The notes below the pieces were generated by a model. It ran no database searches. It saw nothing but the letters and a program-made list of their open reading frames with translations, and was not told the DNA's origin. Shown here piece after piece: positions 43,277 through 54,312 of a stretch of DNA of 64,000 nt; position 1 is the first letter of the stretch, and each line of letters begins with the position of its first letter. The stretch comes from Rhodobiaceae bacterium. GTDB lineage: Bacteria; Pseudomonadota; Alphaproteobacteria; Rhizobiales; NORP267. The position numbers and the translations under genes are program-made. The stretch is taken from contig JAGRLG010000040.1 in NCBI GenBank assembly GCA_020441905.1, positions 33,128 through 97,127 on the forward strand, given 5' to 3'.

Positions 43277-44676
43277 GATCCGCCTCCCTCAAGCTGGCGC
43301 ATTTCGCCAAGGATCCGGATCCAGCTGCGGATGCCGTGGCGAAAACTCGCCACATCGTATTTTTCGTTGGGCGAATGGATGCGGTCGTCATCCAGTGCAA
43401 AGCCGATCAGCAGCGAATCGAGGCCGAGGCGGCGCTTGAAACTGCCGACAATGGGGATCGAGCCGCCGCAGCCGATCAATGCGGCGTCGGTGCCGAATTC
43501 GCCCGCCAGCCCCTTGCGCGCGGCCTCGAAATAGGGGCCGCCAAGATTGAAGGCGATCGCCGGATCGCCGCCATGGCGGATAAATTCCGCCGAGCAGTCG
43601 GCCGGCAGGCGTTCGCGCACGAATGCCCGGAAGGTCTCGGCGATGGCACGCGGATCCTGCCTGCCGACGAGGCGGAAGGACACCTTGGCCGAGGCTTTCG
43701 CCGGGATGACGGTCTTGGTGCCCTTGCCTGTATAGCCGCCGATGATGCCGTTTACATCGCAGGTCGGCCGCGCCCAGAGCTGTTCCAGCACGCTGCGGCC
43801 CGTTTCGCCCGCCGGCTGCGAGAGGCCGATCTCGCCCAGATAGGCGGCCTCGTCGAGGCCAAGCGCGTCCCATTGGCGGCGTATCTCGTCCGGCAGCTCG
43901 GCAACGCCGTCATAGAAACCGGGAAGCTGCACCCGGCCGCCATCGTCGTGCAGAGAGGCGAGGATGCGGGCCAGAACATGGATCGGGTTGCGCGCCGGGC
44001 CGCCGAACATGCCCGAGTGCAAATCGCGGCTGACCGCCGAGATCACGACCTCCTCCAGCATCAGCCCGCGCAGCATGGATGTAATGGCGGGTGTCCTGGC
44101 GTTCCACATCGCGGTATCGCAGACCAGCGCCACGTCGGCCTTCAGCTCGCCGGCATGGGCCTCCAGGAAAGGCTCGAGGCTGGGGCTGCCGCATTCCTCT
44201 TCGCCTTCGAGCAGAACGGTGATGGGCAGGGGCAGGCCGCCGCCGGCCGATTTCCAGGCGCGGCAGGCTTCGATGAAGGTCATCAGCTGGCCTTTGTCGT
44301 CCGAGGCCCCCCGGGCAAGAATGATATCCTCGCCGCGCTCGTCCTTTTCGATGCGCGGCTCGAAAGGGGGCGCGCGCCACTGGTCCAGAGGATCGGGCGG
44401 CTGAACGTCGTAGTGGCCGTAAAACAGCAGATGCGGCATTCCGGCGCCGGCCGGCGGGCCGCCATGTGCCACCACCATGGGATGGCCGCTTGTCGGGTGC
44501 ACTTTGGCGTCGAACCCAACATCGCCAAGCGCTTCGGCGCACCACATGGCGGCCTCGTTGCAGCGGCTGGCGAATTCCGGGTCGGTCGATACGCTGGGTA
44601 TGCGCAGCAGGGCGAAGAGGCGCCCGAGGCTGCTTTCAAGGCCGCTTTCGGCGGCGGCAAGAATCCTGTCGACCAT
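43273..44676 (-). CDS. M20 family metallopeptidase (dipeptidase)
   Basis: The 467-aa product has the M20 signatures: LLFYGHYDVQPPDPLDQWRAPPF, ARGASDDKGQLMTFIEACRAW, VLLEGEEECGSPSLEPFLE and a dimerisation domain with HSGMFGGPARNPIHVLARI. The zinc ligands H, D, E and H are all visible. It likely cleaves dipeptides or N-acyl amino acids. I use the ATG at 44676. It is the first gene of a three-gene unit with the FAH hydrolase and the aminotransferase. Confidence 0.9.
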   Translation of the reverse strand: MVDRILAAAESGLESSLGRLFALLRIPSVSTDPEFASRCNEAAMWCAEALGDVGFDAKVHPTSGHPMVVAHGGPPAGAGMPHLLFYGHYDVQPPDPLDQWRAPPFEPRIEKDERGEDIILARGASDDKGQLMTFIEACRAWKSAGGGLPLPITVLLEGEEECGSPSLEPFLEAHAGELKADVALVCDTAMWNARTPAITSMLRGLMLEEVVISAVSRDLHSGMFGGPARNPIHVLARILASLHDDGGRVQLPGFYDGVAELPDEIRRQWDALGLDEAAYLGEIGLSQPAGETGRSVLEQLWARPTCDVNGIIGGYTGKGTKTVIPAKASAKVSFRLVGRQDPRAIAETFRAFVRERLPADCSAEFIRHGGDPAIAFNLGGPYFEAARKGLAGEFGTDAALIGCGGSIPIVGSFKRRLGLDSLLIGFALDDDRIHSPNEKYDVASFRHGIRSWIRILGEMRQLEGGGS

Positions 44677-45000
44677 ATGTCTCCTCGCCTTCGGACCCGG
44701 CGGCATGAATCCCGCCTGTTGATGGTCTAGCGCGAAGTCGCCAAAGGGCGCAAGAATCAACGGTTTTCTAGCCAAGGCAAAGCTTCCTTAATCATTCTCG
44801 CGGAGTGTCGGGGACGGGACTGCGCGCGGCCTGCCCCAGGGTGAGCCGGCGCCAGGAGTTGAGGGGCGCGAAGCCGGTAGAGGGAGTTGACGGATATTCA
44901 CCCCCGCATATCGGCTTTGCAGGATTTTCCGGGGCACCGATCTGCCGCGAAAAGAGAAGAATTTTCGCGGCCTGCGCCGCAGCGGGACCAGACCTGACCA
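44677..45000. other. Intergenic region between divergent M20 peptidase and HAMP/PAS genes
   Basis: About 324 bases separate divergent genes and should carry both promoters. No strong palindrome, repeat or extra gene was seen. The GC content is lower near 44750-44790 and rises towards the HAMP/PAS gene. Confidence 0.4.
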
Positions 45001-46722
45001 ATGAGCGCCAGGAACAAAGCCGGACAACAGAAAAGGCCGCAGTTCAGGCTGGTCGGCCAGATGATCCTGGCGGTCATGGTCAGCCTTGTGCTGGTTGAAA
45101 TCGCCTGGCTCTCGGCGTCCTATGTGATGGAAACGGCACGGGTCCCTGCGCGCACGGAGGCGCAGGTCCGCATGATGCTGAAGGCGGCGGTGGATCCGCG
45201 CGCCTTTCCCACGCTGGAAACCGAAGTCGCCGTTGTCGAGCGCCTGGCCGAGGCCGCCCATGTCGTTGGCGCGCGTATCGAGGACACCGCGGGCGAACCG
45301 CTGGCCAGCGTCGGCGAGGCGCCGGACATCACGGTTCTGGAAGCGCGGCGCGAAGACTTTTCCTCCAAGGTTTCCGCCGACCGCAAATATCTCGATCTTT
45401 ATGTTCCGGCGGAAGAAATCCGCTTCGCCCATGCCATGACGGTGCGGGTGGCGCTGGAGCCCTATTACGGCACCGTGCTAGGCGTCGTGCTCCAGACCGG
45501 CGTCACCGTGGTCAATATCGTCATCCTGACCAGCACCGGGCTTTTCCTGGCCCTCTACCCGATCCTGTTCCGGCCGCTGACGCGGATCCGCAGCGCCATC
45601 ATGCGCGGCGTCAACGATCTGGATATCGCCGACACCTTCATGATCCGCTGGAAGCGCAAGGACGAGCTCAACGACCTTGCCAAGGCGGTCAACATGCTGC
45701 TCGCGGGTGCATCGAAGAACTACAACGACACCCTGCACACCGCCCATGAGGTTATCTCAAACGCTCCGGTGGCGACCGTTGCCTACCGCAACAACGGCGA
45801 ACTGAGTTTCGCCAACCAGGCGGCGCTGGAGATGTTCGACGCGGCCGACCTTGAGGAACTTGCTGCGCAGGACCACGCCTTCCTGATTCTCAAGGGCGCC
45901 ACCAGCCAGGAACCGGTCACCGTCGAATCGGCACTGATCGACGGTCCGTTTCTCGATGAAGGCCAGGTGCTGACGCCGACCGGGCTGCGCCATATGGTTT
46001 GCATCGGCAATGTCACCTATCGCATGGACGGCTCGGTGCGGCGATATCTGGCGCAATTCTTGGAAATGAATGTGGCGATGCCGCGCATCGCCCAGCTGGT
46101 CACCCATAGCGAAAAGGCAACCCAGCGCCGGATCGTCGCCGAGCAGCGCGCCATCCGCCTGCGCATCATGCTGGAATCCTGCCTGAGCATGCTCGATACC
46201 GACGAGGAAATCTCGCAGGGCGATATCGGCATCGTCCGCGCCGACGCGATCATCATTGCCTGGGCCAAGGTCTATGCCTCGGTGGGGCGCGCGCGCCGCG
46301 TGCTGTACAACCGGCTGCCACAGCTTTCGGGCCACCGCAAACGCGTGACCATCCTGTTCCGCCAGGCACTCAGCTACGCCGACTTCGTCAGCAGCTATAC
46401 CGACTCGGAGATCAAGGTGCTGGCGGTGACCGAGTCCAACATGGTGCGCTTCGACTTCACCGAAATGATCCCGGAAGGCTCCACGCCCAAGGATCCCTCC
46501 GACATCAGCGGCAATGGCGAGATCACGCTGTGCCGGGGCGCCATGGTGCAGCTCATCCACCAATGCGGCGGGCGGATCGATTTGCCCGCGAATGGCGACG
46601 GCCCGGTCAAATTCTCCTTCACGCTTCCCAAGGTCATGAAATTGGCCGGGAGCGACCGGGCCAAGGACGAGAGCGGCGAAGGGGACGGCAATGGCGGCGG
46701 ACAGGCGCGCGAAGCGGCCTGA
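45001..46722 (+). CDS. HAMP/PAS membrane sensor with degenerate kinase core
   Basis: The 573-aa protein has two membrane helices (MILAVMVSLVLVEIAWLSASYVM and VTVVNIVILTSTGLFLALYPILF) flanking a periplasmic domain, then HAMP (PLTRIRSAIMRGVNDLDIADTFMIRWKRKDELNDLAKAVNMLL) and a PAS domain (VISNAPVATVAYRNNGELSFANQAALEMF). The C-terminal 180 residues lack an H box and N box, yet the end (GEITLCRGAMVQLIHQCGGRIDLPANGDGPVKFSFTLPKVM) still resembles the last part of a HATPase. It probably signals without ATP hydrolysis or by partner binding. Confidence 0.8.
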   Translation: MSARNKAGQQKRPQFRLVGQMILAVMVSLVLVEIAWLSASYVMETARVPARTEAQVRMMLKAAVDPRAFPTLETEVAVVERLAEAAHVVGARIEDTAGEPLASVGEAPDITVLEARREDFSSKVSADRKYLDLYVPAEEIRFAHAMTVRVALEPYYGTVLGVVLQTGVTVVNIVILTSTGLFLALYPILFRPLTRIRSAIMRGVNDLDIADTFMIRWKRKDELNDLAKAVNMLLAGASKNYNDTLHTAHEVISNAPVATVAYRNNGELSFANQAALEMFDAADLEELAAQDHAFLILKGATSQEPVTVESALIDGPFLDEGQVLTPTGLRHMVCIGNVTYRMDGSVRRYLAQFLEMNVAMPRIAQLVTHSEKATQRRIVAEQRAIRLRIMLESCLSMLDTDEEISQGDIGIVRADAIIIAWAKVYASVGRARRVLYNRLPQLSGHRKRVTILFRQALSYADFVSSYTDSEIKVLAVTESNMVRFDFTEMIPEGSTPKDPSDISGNGEITLCRGAMVQLIHQCGGRIDLPANGDGPVKFSFTLPKVMKLAGSDRAKDESGEGDGNGGGQAREAA

Positions 46723-46753
46723 CCGTCTACCGCGCCAGCACGCGCCAGACCCG

Positions 46754-48343
46754 CTAGAACCCCTTCTTGATACTGCCCAGAATCCCGCGCACCAGGGCAC
46801 GGCCAAGCTGTGAGCCCACGGTGCGGACCACCGACTTGACCAGCGCTTCGCCGGTGGACTGGCGGCGGGAGGAGGAGGATGTGGTGCGCCGGCTCGGCTG
46901 CCGCGGCGGCGGTGCGCTGCGCCGGGATCCCCGCGAGGAGCCGAAATCGGGCAGTTCGAAGCCGCTGGCGGTGCGCCGCGCGCCGGCGCCCGGTTCGCCG
47001 CCATCCTGCCGCTGTTCGGCCTGTTGCTGCTGTTCCTCGCGCTCGGCCATGTCGCTGGCCCGTTTCTTGAGCACTTCATAGGCCGATTCGCGGTCGACGG
47101 TTTCGTCGTAGAGGCCGAGCACCGGACTGCGGGCGATCACCGCCTTGCGCTCGCCCTCGTCGAGCGGACCGAGGCGCGATGACGGCGGGCGGATCAGGGT
47201 GCGCTGGACCACCGAGGGTATGCCCTTGCCCTCGAGGGTCGAAACCAGCGCCTCACCGACGCCAAGCTCCATGATGACGCGGGCGATATCGAGTTCGGGG
47301 TTGGGCCGGAAGGTTTCGGCCGCCGTGCGCACGGCCTTCTGCTCGCGCGGGCTATAGGCGCGCAGGGCATGCTGCACCCGGTTTCCGAGCTGGGCCAGCA
47401 CGGGGTCCGGGACGTCGAGCGGGTTCTGGGTGACAAAGTAGATGCCGACGCCCTTGGAGCGGATGAGCCGCACCACCTGCTCGACCTTGTCGAGAAGGGC
47501 GCGCGGCGCCTCGTCGAACAGCAGATGGGCCTCGTCAAAGAAAAAGACCAGTTTCGGCTTTTCCGGGTCGCCGACCTCGGGCAGTTCCTCGAACAGCTCC
47601 GACATCATCCACAGCAATGAGGTGGCGTAGAGCCGGGGCGAGGACATCAGCTGGTCGGCGGCGAGTACATTGATGTAGCCGCGCCCATCAAGGTCGGTGC
47701 GCATCAGGTCGGTGATCTTGAAGGCCGGCTCGCCGAAAAAGCGGTCGCCGCCCTGCTGCTCGAGCACCAGAAGCTGGCGCTGGATGGCGCCGATCGAAGC
47801 CTTGGAAATATTACCGTATTCGGCGGTTATCTCGTCGGCGCGCTCGGCGACATTGACCAGAAGGGCACGCAGGTCCTTCAAATCGAGCAGCAACAGCCCC
47901 TCGTCGTCGGCAATGCGGAAGGCGATGTTCAGAACGCCTTCCTGGGTGTCGTTGAGATCCATGAGGCGCGACAGCAGCAGCGGCCCCATTTCGGAAATGG
48001 TGGTGCGGATGGGGTGGCCCTTGGCGCCAAACAGGTCCCAGAACATGGCGGGGAAGGTCTGGAACGCATATTCGTCGCCAAAACCGATCTGCTGGGCGCG
48101 CTTGAGGAGGAAGTCCTTGGCCTCGCCCTTGGCGGCGATGCCCGACAAATCGCCCTTCACATCGGCGCAGAACACCGGCACGCCGGCGGCGGAAAAACCC
48201 TCGGCGAGGATCTGCAGGCTGACCGTCTTGCCGGTGCCCGTGGCGCCTGTGATCAGGCCATGGCGATTGGCGAGCTTGAGCGAGAGATATTCCGGCTTGG
48301 TGCTGGTGCCGACATAGACCTTGCCCTCTTCAAGCATTTTCAC
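46754..48343 (-). CDS. HerA-like ATPase (DUF853 family)
   Basis: The 529-aa product has Walker A GATGTGKT near residues 34-41 and Walker [65 protein letters not shown], the pattern of the YjgR/DUF853 helicase-like ATPases. The C-terminal 120 residues are Gln/Ser/Arg-rich and basic. The start is a GTG at 48343 with GGAGG six nt upstream. Function unknown; DNA or RNA translocation is expected. Confidence 0.9.
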   Translation of the reverse strand: MKMLEEGKVYVGTSTKPEYLSLKLANRHGLITGATGTGKTVSLQILAEGFSAAGVPVFCADVKGDLSGIAAKGEAKDFLLKRAQQIGFGDEYAFQTFPAMFWDLFGAKGHPIRTTISEMGPLLLSRLMDLNDTQEGVLNIAFRIADDEGLLLLDLKDLRALLVNVAERADEITAEYGNISKASIGAIQRQLLVLEQQGGDRFFGEPAFKITDLMRTDLDGRGYINVLAADQLMSSPRLYATSLLWMMSELFEELPEVGDPEKPKLVFFFDEAHLLFDEAPRALLDKVEQVVRLIRSKGVGIYFVTQNPLDVPDPVLAQLGNRVQHALRAYSPREQKAVRTAAETFRPNPELDIARVIMELGVGEALVSTLEGKGIPSVVQRTLIRPPSSRLGPLDEGERKAVIARSPVLGLYDETVDRESAYEVLKKRASDMAEREEQQQQAEQRQDGGEPGAGARRTASGFELPDFGSSRGSRRSAPPPRQPSRRTTSSSSRRQSTGEALVKSVVRTVGSQLGRALVRGILGSIKKGF

Positions 48344-48522
48344 CGCTATCCTCCCATCCGTTTTTCCTGCCCTGGCGGCAATGGAGAAAAAATTCTCCGC
48401 TTTTCGAGCATCACCGATGCATCAAATTGCGGCTCTTTTGTCCATCTTACCTTTGTGCGCTTGTAAAGTGCACGCGCCAAGGCAAAATGGGAAGAACACC
48501 AATTCCAATAAAGGACGCCAAG

Positions 48523-48882
48523 ATGCAGGAACTCATTGCCAGGATTGCGAAGAATGTGGGGATCGATCAGGACCTGGCGATGAAGGCTGTCGGCATCATC
48601 ATGCAGTTTCTCAGCGAGGCGGCGCCCGGCGACAAGGTTGGCGCACTGCTCGATGCCCTGCCCGGCGCCCGCGAGTTTCTCGAAGCCCAGGGCGGCGGCG
48701 GCAGCTTCGGCGGCATGATGGGCGCCATGGCGGCGGCCAATGAAATGACCGAAGCCGGCCTCGACCTGTCCCAGGTTCAGGATGTCACCAAGGAAACAAT
48801 CAAATACGCCAGGGAAAAGGCCGGGGAAGAAACGGTCAATAACATCGTTGCCTCCATACCGGGCCTCAGCCAGTTTATTTGA
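48523..48882 (+). CDS. Small helical protein (DUF2267/DUF2780-like)
   Basis: The 119-aa product is helical and has MQELIARIAKNVGIDQDLAMKAVGIIMQFLSEAAPGDKVGALLDALPGAREFLE, a Gly-rich linker and AREKAGEETVNNIVASIPGLSQFI. It resembles DUF2267/DUF2780-type small proteins. The ATG at 48523 has AAAGGA at good spacing. It precedes the DUF4332 gene and is divergent from the ATPase gene. Confidence 0.6.
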   Translation: MQELIARIAKNVGIDQDLAMKAVGIIMQFLSEAAPGDKVGALLDALPGAREFLEAQGGGGSFGGMMGAMAAANEMTEAGLDLSQVQDVTKETIKYAREKAGEETVNNIVASIPGLSQFI

Positions 48883-48951
48883 GCGTTGCGTTTGAGTAGG
48901 AAGTTCTTTGATATTACTTTCCACACACAGAAAAACGGAGGGGGCCTCAAG

Positions 48952-49359
48952 ATGGGCTACCAGATCATCGACATCGAAGGCATCGGGCCGACGTTCACCA
49001 AGAAACTGAAGGCCATTGGCGTCAATCGAACGGACCAGTTGCTGGAGCGCGGCGCTTCGCCCAAGGGGCGCAAGGCGCTGGCCGCGGAATCCGGGATCGA
49101 CGAAGGCAAGATCCTCAAATGGTGCAACATGGCCGACCTGATGCGGATCAAGGGCGTGGCGGAAGAATATTCCGAGCTCCTGGAAGCCGCCGGTGTCGAT
49201 ACGGTGAAGGAACTGCGCAACCGCAAGCCGGAAAACCTCGCCCAGTCGCTCAAGGAAGCCAACGCCAAGAAAAAACTGGTGCGTCTGGTTCCGGGCCTGA
49301 AATCGGTGGCCAAATGGGTCGCCGAGGCCAAGACCCTGAAGCCAGTCATGACCTATTAG
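48952..49359 (+). CDS. DUF4332 domain protein
   Basis: The 135-aa product has two helix-hairpin-helix-like repeats: DIEGIGPTFTKKLKAIGVNRTDQLLERG and LMRIKGVAEEYSELLEAAGVDTVKELRNRKPENLAQSL. This is the DUF4332 layout, which may bind DNA or proteins. The ATG at 48952 follows a GGAGG. No partner can be named. It has a normal length. Confidence 0.85.
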   Translation: MGYQIIDIEGIGPTFTKKLKAIGVNRTDQLLERGASPKGRKALAAESGIDEGKILKWCNMADLMRIKGVAEEYSELLEAAGVDTVKELRNRKPENLAQSLKEANAKKKLVRLVPGLKSVAKWVAEAKTLKPVMTY

Positions 49360-49538
49360 GCCGGGGGCGGGACCGCACTCATCCGCGCGGCTCCGAGCGC
49401 CGGGTCCGCGCGGGAAGCGCGAATTTCCCTTAGGTCATTGCCGGATCCCAATTGTCGCGGTACTCCTTCCAGGGCTGGACAGGAGACGTCATTGTGCTGT
49501 TTATCGGCACAGTGAATCTGCCTTCGGGATGACCTGCC

Positions 49539-51545
49539 TTGAGTGATGTTGCGACGAAACTGAACAGCGAATTCGAATCCGCCAGCGAACAGGACTGGCG
49601 GCGTCTGGTGGAGACAGCGCTCAAGGGCGCCGATTTCGACAAGACGCTGGTTGCCCGTTCCAGCGACGGAATACCCATACAGCCGCTATACCCGCCCGCC
49701 AAAGGGCTCGGCGCGCGCCCGGTGTCGGGCCGGGCCGGGCCATGGCGCGTGGTGCAGCGCGTGGAGCATCCGGACCTTCACGAGGCAAGCGCGCTGATCC
49801 GCGCCGACATCGAAGGCGGCGCCAACGGCATCGAACTGGTGTTCGCCGCCAGCCCCCACGCCCTCGGCGCCGGTGTGACGGTGGAAAGCGCCGCCGACCT
49901 GGCGCAGGTGCTGCGCTCGGTTCCGCTGGACCGGACCTTGCTGCGCATCGACGCCGGCCACGACAACCGGCATGTGGCGGCCCTGCTTCCCGCGCTGGCG
50001 GAGGAACGGGGTATCGACCCGGCCAGCTTCACGGTCCAGTTCGGCCTCGATCCGCTCGGCGACCTCGCCCTGCGCGGCCGCATCATCGCGCCGCTCGAGC
50101 CGCTGCTGAAACGGGTCTATGACTGCGCGCAGGGCATGAAGGCGGAAGGCTTCAACCTGTGCTCGCTGACGGCGGACGGCCGGGCCTGGAGCGCCGGTGG
50201 CGCTTCTGAGGCCCAGGAACTGGCGCTGGTGGTTGCCAGCGCGCTGACCTATCTGCGGCGGATGGAAGCCGAGGGCATGGACCTCGACGAAGCCGTTGCC
50301 CATCTCAGCTTCACCCTGACCGCTGACGCCAACCAGAACCTCACCATCGCCAAGTTCCGGGCGCTGCGGGTCATCTGGGCGCGGGTGCTCGAGGTGCTCG
50401 GCGTCGATGCGGCGCCGGTGCATGTCCATGCCGAGACATCATGGCGGATGCTGACCGCCCATGATCCGCATGTGAATATCCTGCGCGGTACGGTCGCGAC
50501 CTTTGCCGCCGGCATTGGCGGCGCCGATTCGATCACCGTGCTGCCCTTCACCACCGCCATCGGCATGCCGGATGCCTTTGCGCGGCGGATCGCCCGCAAT
50601 ACACAAACGGTCCTGCTCGAGGAATCCAATCTCTACAAGGTCGCCGACCCGGCGGCCGGCTCGGGCGCCATCGAGGCTCTGACCGACGCGCTGGCGCGCG
50701 AGGCATGGGAAATAATCGGCCGGATCGAGAGCGCCGGCGGCGTGCTCGCCGGCCTTCAGGCCGGGATCATTCAGGACATGGTGGCCAAGGTGCAGGCGGA
50801 GCGCGGCGAACGGTTGCGGCGGCGCAAGGACATGATCACCGGGACCAGCTCCTTCGCCGACCTGGCGGAAAAGCCGGTGCATGTGATGGAAGCCCATCGC
50901 GACGATATTGCCGGCTCGCAATTGCATCTTCTTCTTCCCGAGCCGGGCGCGGGCCAGTTGTTCAGCGCCCTGGTGGCGGCGGCGAAATCAGGCAGCACCC
51001 TCACCGACATGGCGCGGGCACGGGCGCAGATCAAGCTGGAAATCGACCGCTCGCTGTCCCGCGCGCGCCTGTCCGAGCCATACGAAAAGGTGCGCGGCGT
51101 CAGCGAGGCGGCGTTGCGGCGCACCGGGACGCGGCCGAAAATCTTCATCGCCTATCTTGGCGCGGGCGCTTCGCGTTCGGCGCGGGCGGGCTGGACCGAG
51201 AACCTGTTCGCGGTGGCCGGTCTTGCCGCCGCCAAAGGCCCGGAAACAACGGACAGCGCCGAGACGGCGCGGGCCTTCAGGCAAGCCGCAACGCCGATCG
51301 CCTGCCTGTGCGGCAGCGACGAAGCCTATGGCGAGGCGGCAGGAGCGATCGCGGGGGCGCTGCGCGACGCCGGGGCCGCGGAGATCTTCATGGCCGGCAA
51401 GCCGGGAGCGGCCAGGGAAATGCTCGAGGCCGCCGGTGTCGGACACTTCGTCTATGCCGGATGCGACGTTATCGACGCCCTTGAACACGCGCTGCTGAGC
51501 GCCGCCGCCGACGCCGGCGAAGAAACCGCCGGAGATGCGTCATGA
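49539..51545 (+). CDS. mutA: Methylmalonyl-CoA mutase small subunit
   Basis: The 668-aa protein is the small, non-catalytic partner of the B12-dependent mutase. It has the TIM-barrel part [38 protein letters not shown] and [17 protein letters not shown]-terminal domain follows, but the B12 motif DxHxxG is missing, as expected for the small subunit. The start is a TTG at 49539 with a weak ribosome site. Its last codons overlap the large subunit gene as ATGA. Confidence 0.92.
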   Translation: MSDVATKLNSEFESASEQDWRRLVETALKGADFDKTLVARSSDGIPIQPLYPPAKGLGARPVSGRAGPWRVVQRVEHPDLHEASALIRADIEGGANGIELVFAASPHALGAGVTVESAADLAQVLRSVPLDRTLLRIDAGHDNRHVAALLPALAEERGIDPASFTVQFGLDPLGDLALRGRIIAPLEPLLKRVYDCAQGMKAEGFNLCSLTADGRAWSAGGASEAQELALVVASALTYLRRMEAEGMDLDEAVAHLSFTLTADANQNLTIAKFRALRVIWARVLEVLGVDAAPVHVHAETSWRMLTAHDPHVNILRGTVATFAAGIGGADSITVLPFTTAIGMPDAFARRIARNTQTVLLEESNLYKVADPAAGSGAIEALTDALAREAWEIIGRIESAGGVLAGLQAGIIQDMVAKVQAERGERLRRRKDMITGTSSFADLAEKPVHVMEAHRDDIAGSQLHLLLPEPGAGQLFSALVAAAKSGSTLTDMARARAQIKLEIDRSLSRARLSEPYEKVRGVSEAALRRTGTRPKIFIAYLGAGASRSARAGWTENLFAVAGLAAAKGPETTDSAETARAFRQAATPIACLCGSDEAYGEAAGAIAGALRDAGAAEIFMAGKPGAAREMLEAAGVGHFVYAGCDVIDALEHALLSAAADAGEETAGDAS

Positions 51546-53701
51546 GCCGCATACCTGATTTCTCCAAGATCGAATTTCGTGACCCGGCGGCCGCGCCGGT
51601 CAGCGGTGGCGACCCCTGGGTGACGCCGGAAGGCATCGAGGTCAAACCGGCATACGGCCCGGACGATCTGGCGGGGCTCGATTTTCTCGATACCTGGCCC
51701 GGCATGGCGCCTTACTTACGCGGCCCCTATCCGACCATGTATACCCAGCAGCCCTGGACGATCCGGCAATATGCCGGCTTTTCGACGGCCGAGGATTCGA
51801 ACGCATTTTACCGGCGCAACCTCGCCGCCGGCCAGAAGGGCCTGTCCATCGCCTTCGACCTGGCCACCCATCGCGGCTATGATTCGGACAATGAGCGGGT
51901 GTTCGGCGATGTCGGCATGGCGGGCGTCGCCATCGATTCGATCTATGACATGCGCACCCTGTTCGACGGCATTCCGCTCGACCAGATGAGCGTGTCGATG
52001 ACCATGAACGGCGCCGTGCTGCCGGTTTTGGCGCTGTTCATCGTTGCGGCCGAGGAACAGGGCGTGGCGCCCGAAAAGCTGACCGGAACCATTCAGAACG
52101 ACATCCTGAAAGAGTTCATGGTCCGCAATACCTATATCTATCCGCCGGCGCCCTCGATGCGCATCATTTCCGACATCTTTGCCTTTACCTCGCAGAACAT
52201 GCCGAAATTCAACTCGATCTCGATTTCCGGCTACCACATGCAGGAAGCGGGCGCGACGGCGGACCTGGAACTCGCCTATACGCTGGCCGACGGCATCGAA
52301 TATGTGCGCACCGGCATCAAGGCCGGCATGGATGTCGACAGTTTCGCGCCGCGGCTGTCCTTCTTCTGGGCGATCGGCATGAACTTCTTCATGGAAGTGG
52401 CCAAGCTGCGCGCGGCGCGGCTGCTGTGGGCCAATCTGATGAAGAAGAACTTCGCGCCCAAGAAGGAGCGTTCGCTATCGCTGCGCACCCATAGCCAGAC
52501 TTCCGGCTGGAGCCTGACGGCGCAGGATGTCTACAACAATGTGGCGCGCACCTGCATCGAGGCGATGGCGGCGACCCAGGGGCACACCCAGTCGCTGCAC
52601 ACCAATTCGCTGGACGAGGCACTGGCCCTGCCGACTGATTTCTCCGCCCGCATCGCCCGCAATACCCAATTGCTTCTTCAGCAGGAATCGGGAACGACGG
52701 CGGTCATCGACCCGTGGGGCGGCAGCTATTATGTCGAGAAGCTGACCGGGGACCTGGCGCGCAAGGCGCTGGCCCATATCGGCGAGATCGACGAGCTGGG
52801 CGGTATGGCCAAGGCGATCGAGGCCGGCGTCCCGAAGATGCGTATCGAGGAAGCGGCGGCGCGCACCCAGGCGCGCATCGATTCCGGCCACCAGACCGTG
52901 GTCGGGGTCAACAAGTACCGCCCGTCCTGGGAAGCGGAAATCGATGTCCTCAGAGTCGATAACTCCAAGGTGCGCGCCAGCCAGATCGAAAAGCTGAAGC
53001 GCCTGCGCGCCGAACGCGACGAGCGGGCGACGCAGGCGGCGCTGGCGGCGCTGACCGCTGGCGCGCAAGGCGGCGGCAACCTGCTGGAGCTGTCGGTGGC
53101 GGCGGCGCGCGCCAAGGCCACGGTGGGAGAGATCTCCGATGCCATGGAAAAGGTCTTCGGCCGCCACCAGGCGCGCACCCAGGCCATTTCAGGCGTCTAC
53201 AAGCGGGAGTTCGGATCGATGAGCGATCCCGTCAAGCGGATACAGAAGCTGGTCGACCAGTTCGAGGCCGACGAGGGCCGCAGGCCGCGCATCCTGGTGG
53301 CGAAAATGGGCCAGGACGGCCATGACCGTGGCCAGAAAGTGATCGCCTCGGCCTTTGCCGATCTCGGTTTCGACGTCGATATCGGTCCGCTGTTCCAGAC
53401 CCCGGAGGAAGCGGCGCGCCAGGCGGTGGAGAACGACGTCCATATTATCGGCGCCTCCTCGCTCGCCGCCGGGCACCTGGCGCTGGTGCCGGCGCTGAGG
53501 CAGGCGCTGGAAGCGCAGGGGCGCGACGACATCATGATCGTGGTCGGCGGGGTCATACCGCCCCACGACTACGCGGCGCTGATGGAAGCGGGCGCGAGCG
53601 CCATCTTCCCGCCCGGCACGGTAATCGCCGAGGCCGCCGAATCCCTGCTCAAGGAACTCAATGCCCGCCTCGGCCACGAGCCCAAGGCGGCGGCGCAATG
53701 A
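51542..53701 (+). CDS. scpA: Methylmalonyl-CoA mutase large (catalytic) subunit
   Basis: The 719-aa enzyme isomerises (R)-methylmalonyl-CoA to succinyl-CoA with adenosylcobalamin. It has [38 protein letters not shown], the substrate-binding [10 protein letters not shown] region, and a C-terminal cobalamin domain with DGHDRGQKV followed by GASSLAAGH. All key motifs are present. It follows mutA and precedes a lipoprotein gene, which it overlaps (ATGA). Confidence 0.96.
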   Translation: MSRIPDFSKIEFRDPAAAPVSGGDPWVTPEGIEVKPAYGPDDLAGLDFLDTWPGMAPYLRGPYPTMYTQQPWTIRQYAGFSTAEDSNAFYRRNLAAGQKGLSIAFDLATHRGYDSDNERVFGDVGMAGVAIDSIYDMRTLFDGIPLDQMSVSMTMNGAVLPVLALFIVAAEEQGVAPEKLTGTIQNDILKEFMVRNTYIYPPAPSMRIISDIFAFTSQNMPKFNSISISGYHMQEAGATADLELAYTLADGIEYVRTGIKAGMDVDSFAPRLSFFWAIGMNFFMEVAKLRAARLLWANLMKKNFAPKKERSLSLRTHSQTSGWSLTAQDVYNNVARTCIEAMAATQGHTQSLHTNSLDEALALPTDFSARIARNTQLLLQQESGTTAVIDPWGGSYYVEKLTGDLARKALAHIGEIDELGGMAKAIEAGVPKMRIEEAAARTQARIDSGHQTVVGVNKYRPSWEAEIDVLRVDNSKVRASQIEKLKRLRAERDERATQAALAALTAGAQGGGNLLELSVAAARAKATVGEISDAMEKVFGRHQARTQAISGVYKREFGSMSDPVKRIQKLVDQFEADEGRRPRILVAKMGQDGHDRGQKVIASAFADLGFDVDIGPLFQTPEEAARQAVENDVHIIGASSLAAGHLALVPALRQALEAQGRDDIMIVVGGVIPPHDYAALMEAGASAIFPPGTVIAEAAESLLKELNARLGHEPKAAAQ

Positions 53702-54312
53702 GCTTTTGGCGGACGCGGGGGGGCGCCGCCGCGATTGCCGCTGTTCTGCTTGGCGGATGCGCGGGCGGAGCCGGCCTTGGCACTAGCGGCGCCGGGCTGG
53801 CGGGCGCCGACACCCTTGGCCAACTCAACTCGGCGCCTGTCATCGCCCTCACCGCGACCGGGCTTGGCGCGGTCGGCGCCGATACGCCCTATTCGCAAAA
53901 GGCGCTTGCTAACGCACTGCCCGGATTTTCCTTCCAGACCGTCAAGACGATGAGCGAGGGACATCTGAAATGGCTTCTCGGCGCTTTTTCCGGCGGCTTG
54001 CAGCAGGCGCAGTTCGAGGGCGGGGGCACCGGCGGCACGATCCGGCGCATCCATCTTGTCGGCCAGGAGGCGGCGGGTCCGAATGGCGAACGCATCGGCA
54101 TGACCTATGGCGAAAGCGGCGGGTCGAAGCTGTCCTGCACGCCGGGACGGGGCGAATGGAGCCGCATGGCGCTCTGCATCAACGAGGCCCATTCGCTGAC
54201 CTATATCTACGCGCCGGACGACTATGACTGGCCGGAAGGCCGGCTGCCGGACGCGGCGCGGCTTGCCAGGGCGCGGCTGGTGCGCATGATCTGGGAAGCG
54301 CCCGCCGGGTGA
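53698..54312 (+). CDS. Lipoprotein, probable DUF1131 family, inside the mutase operon
   Basis: The 204-aa product has a lipoprotein signal ([11 protein letters not shown], Cys at residue 21). The mature part has [48 protein letters not shown] and [34 protein letters not shown], which resembles DUF1131 lipoproteins. It overlaps scpA and meaB (ATGA, GTGA), so it is expressed with a cytoplasmic pathway although it goes to the envelope. No metabolic link is known. Confidence 0.72.
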   Translation: MSFWRTRGGAAAIAAVLLGGCAGGAGLGTSGAGLAGADTLGQLNSAPVIALTATGLGAVGADTPYSQKALANALPGFSFQTVKTMSEGHLKWLLGAFSGGLQQAQFEGGGTGGTIRRIHLVGQEAAGPNGERIGMTYGESGGSKLSCTPGRGEWSRMALCINEAHSLTYIYAPDDYDWPEGRLPDAARLARARLVRMIWEAPAG

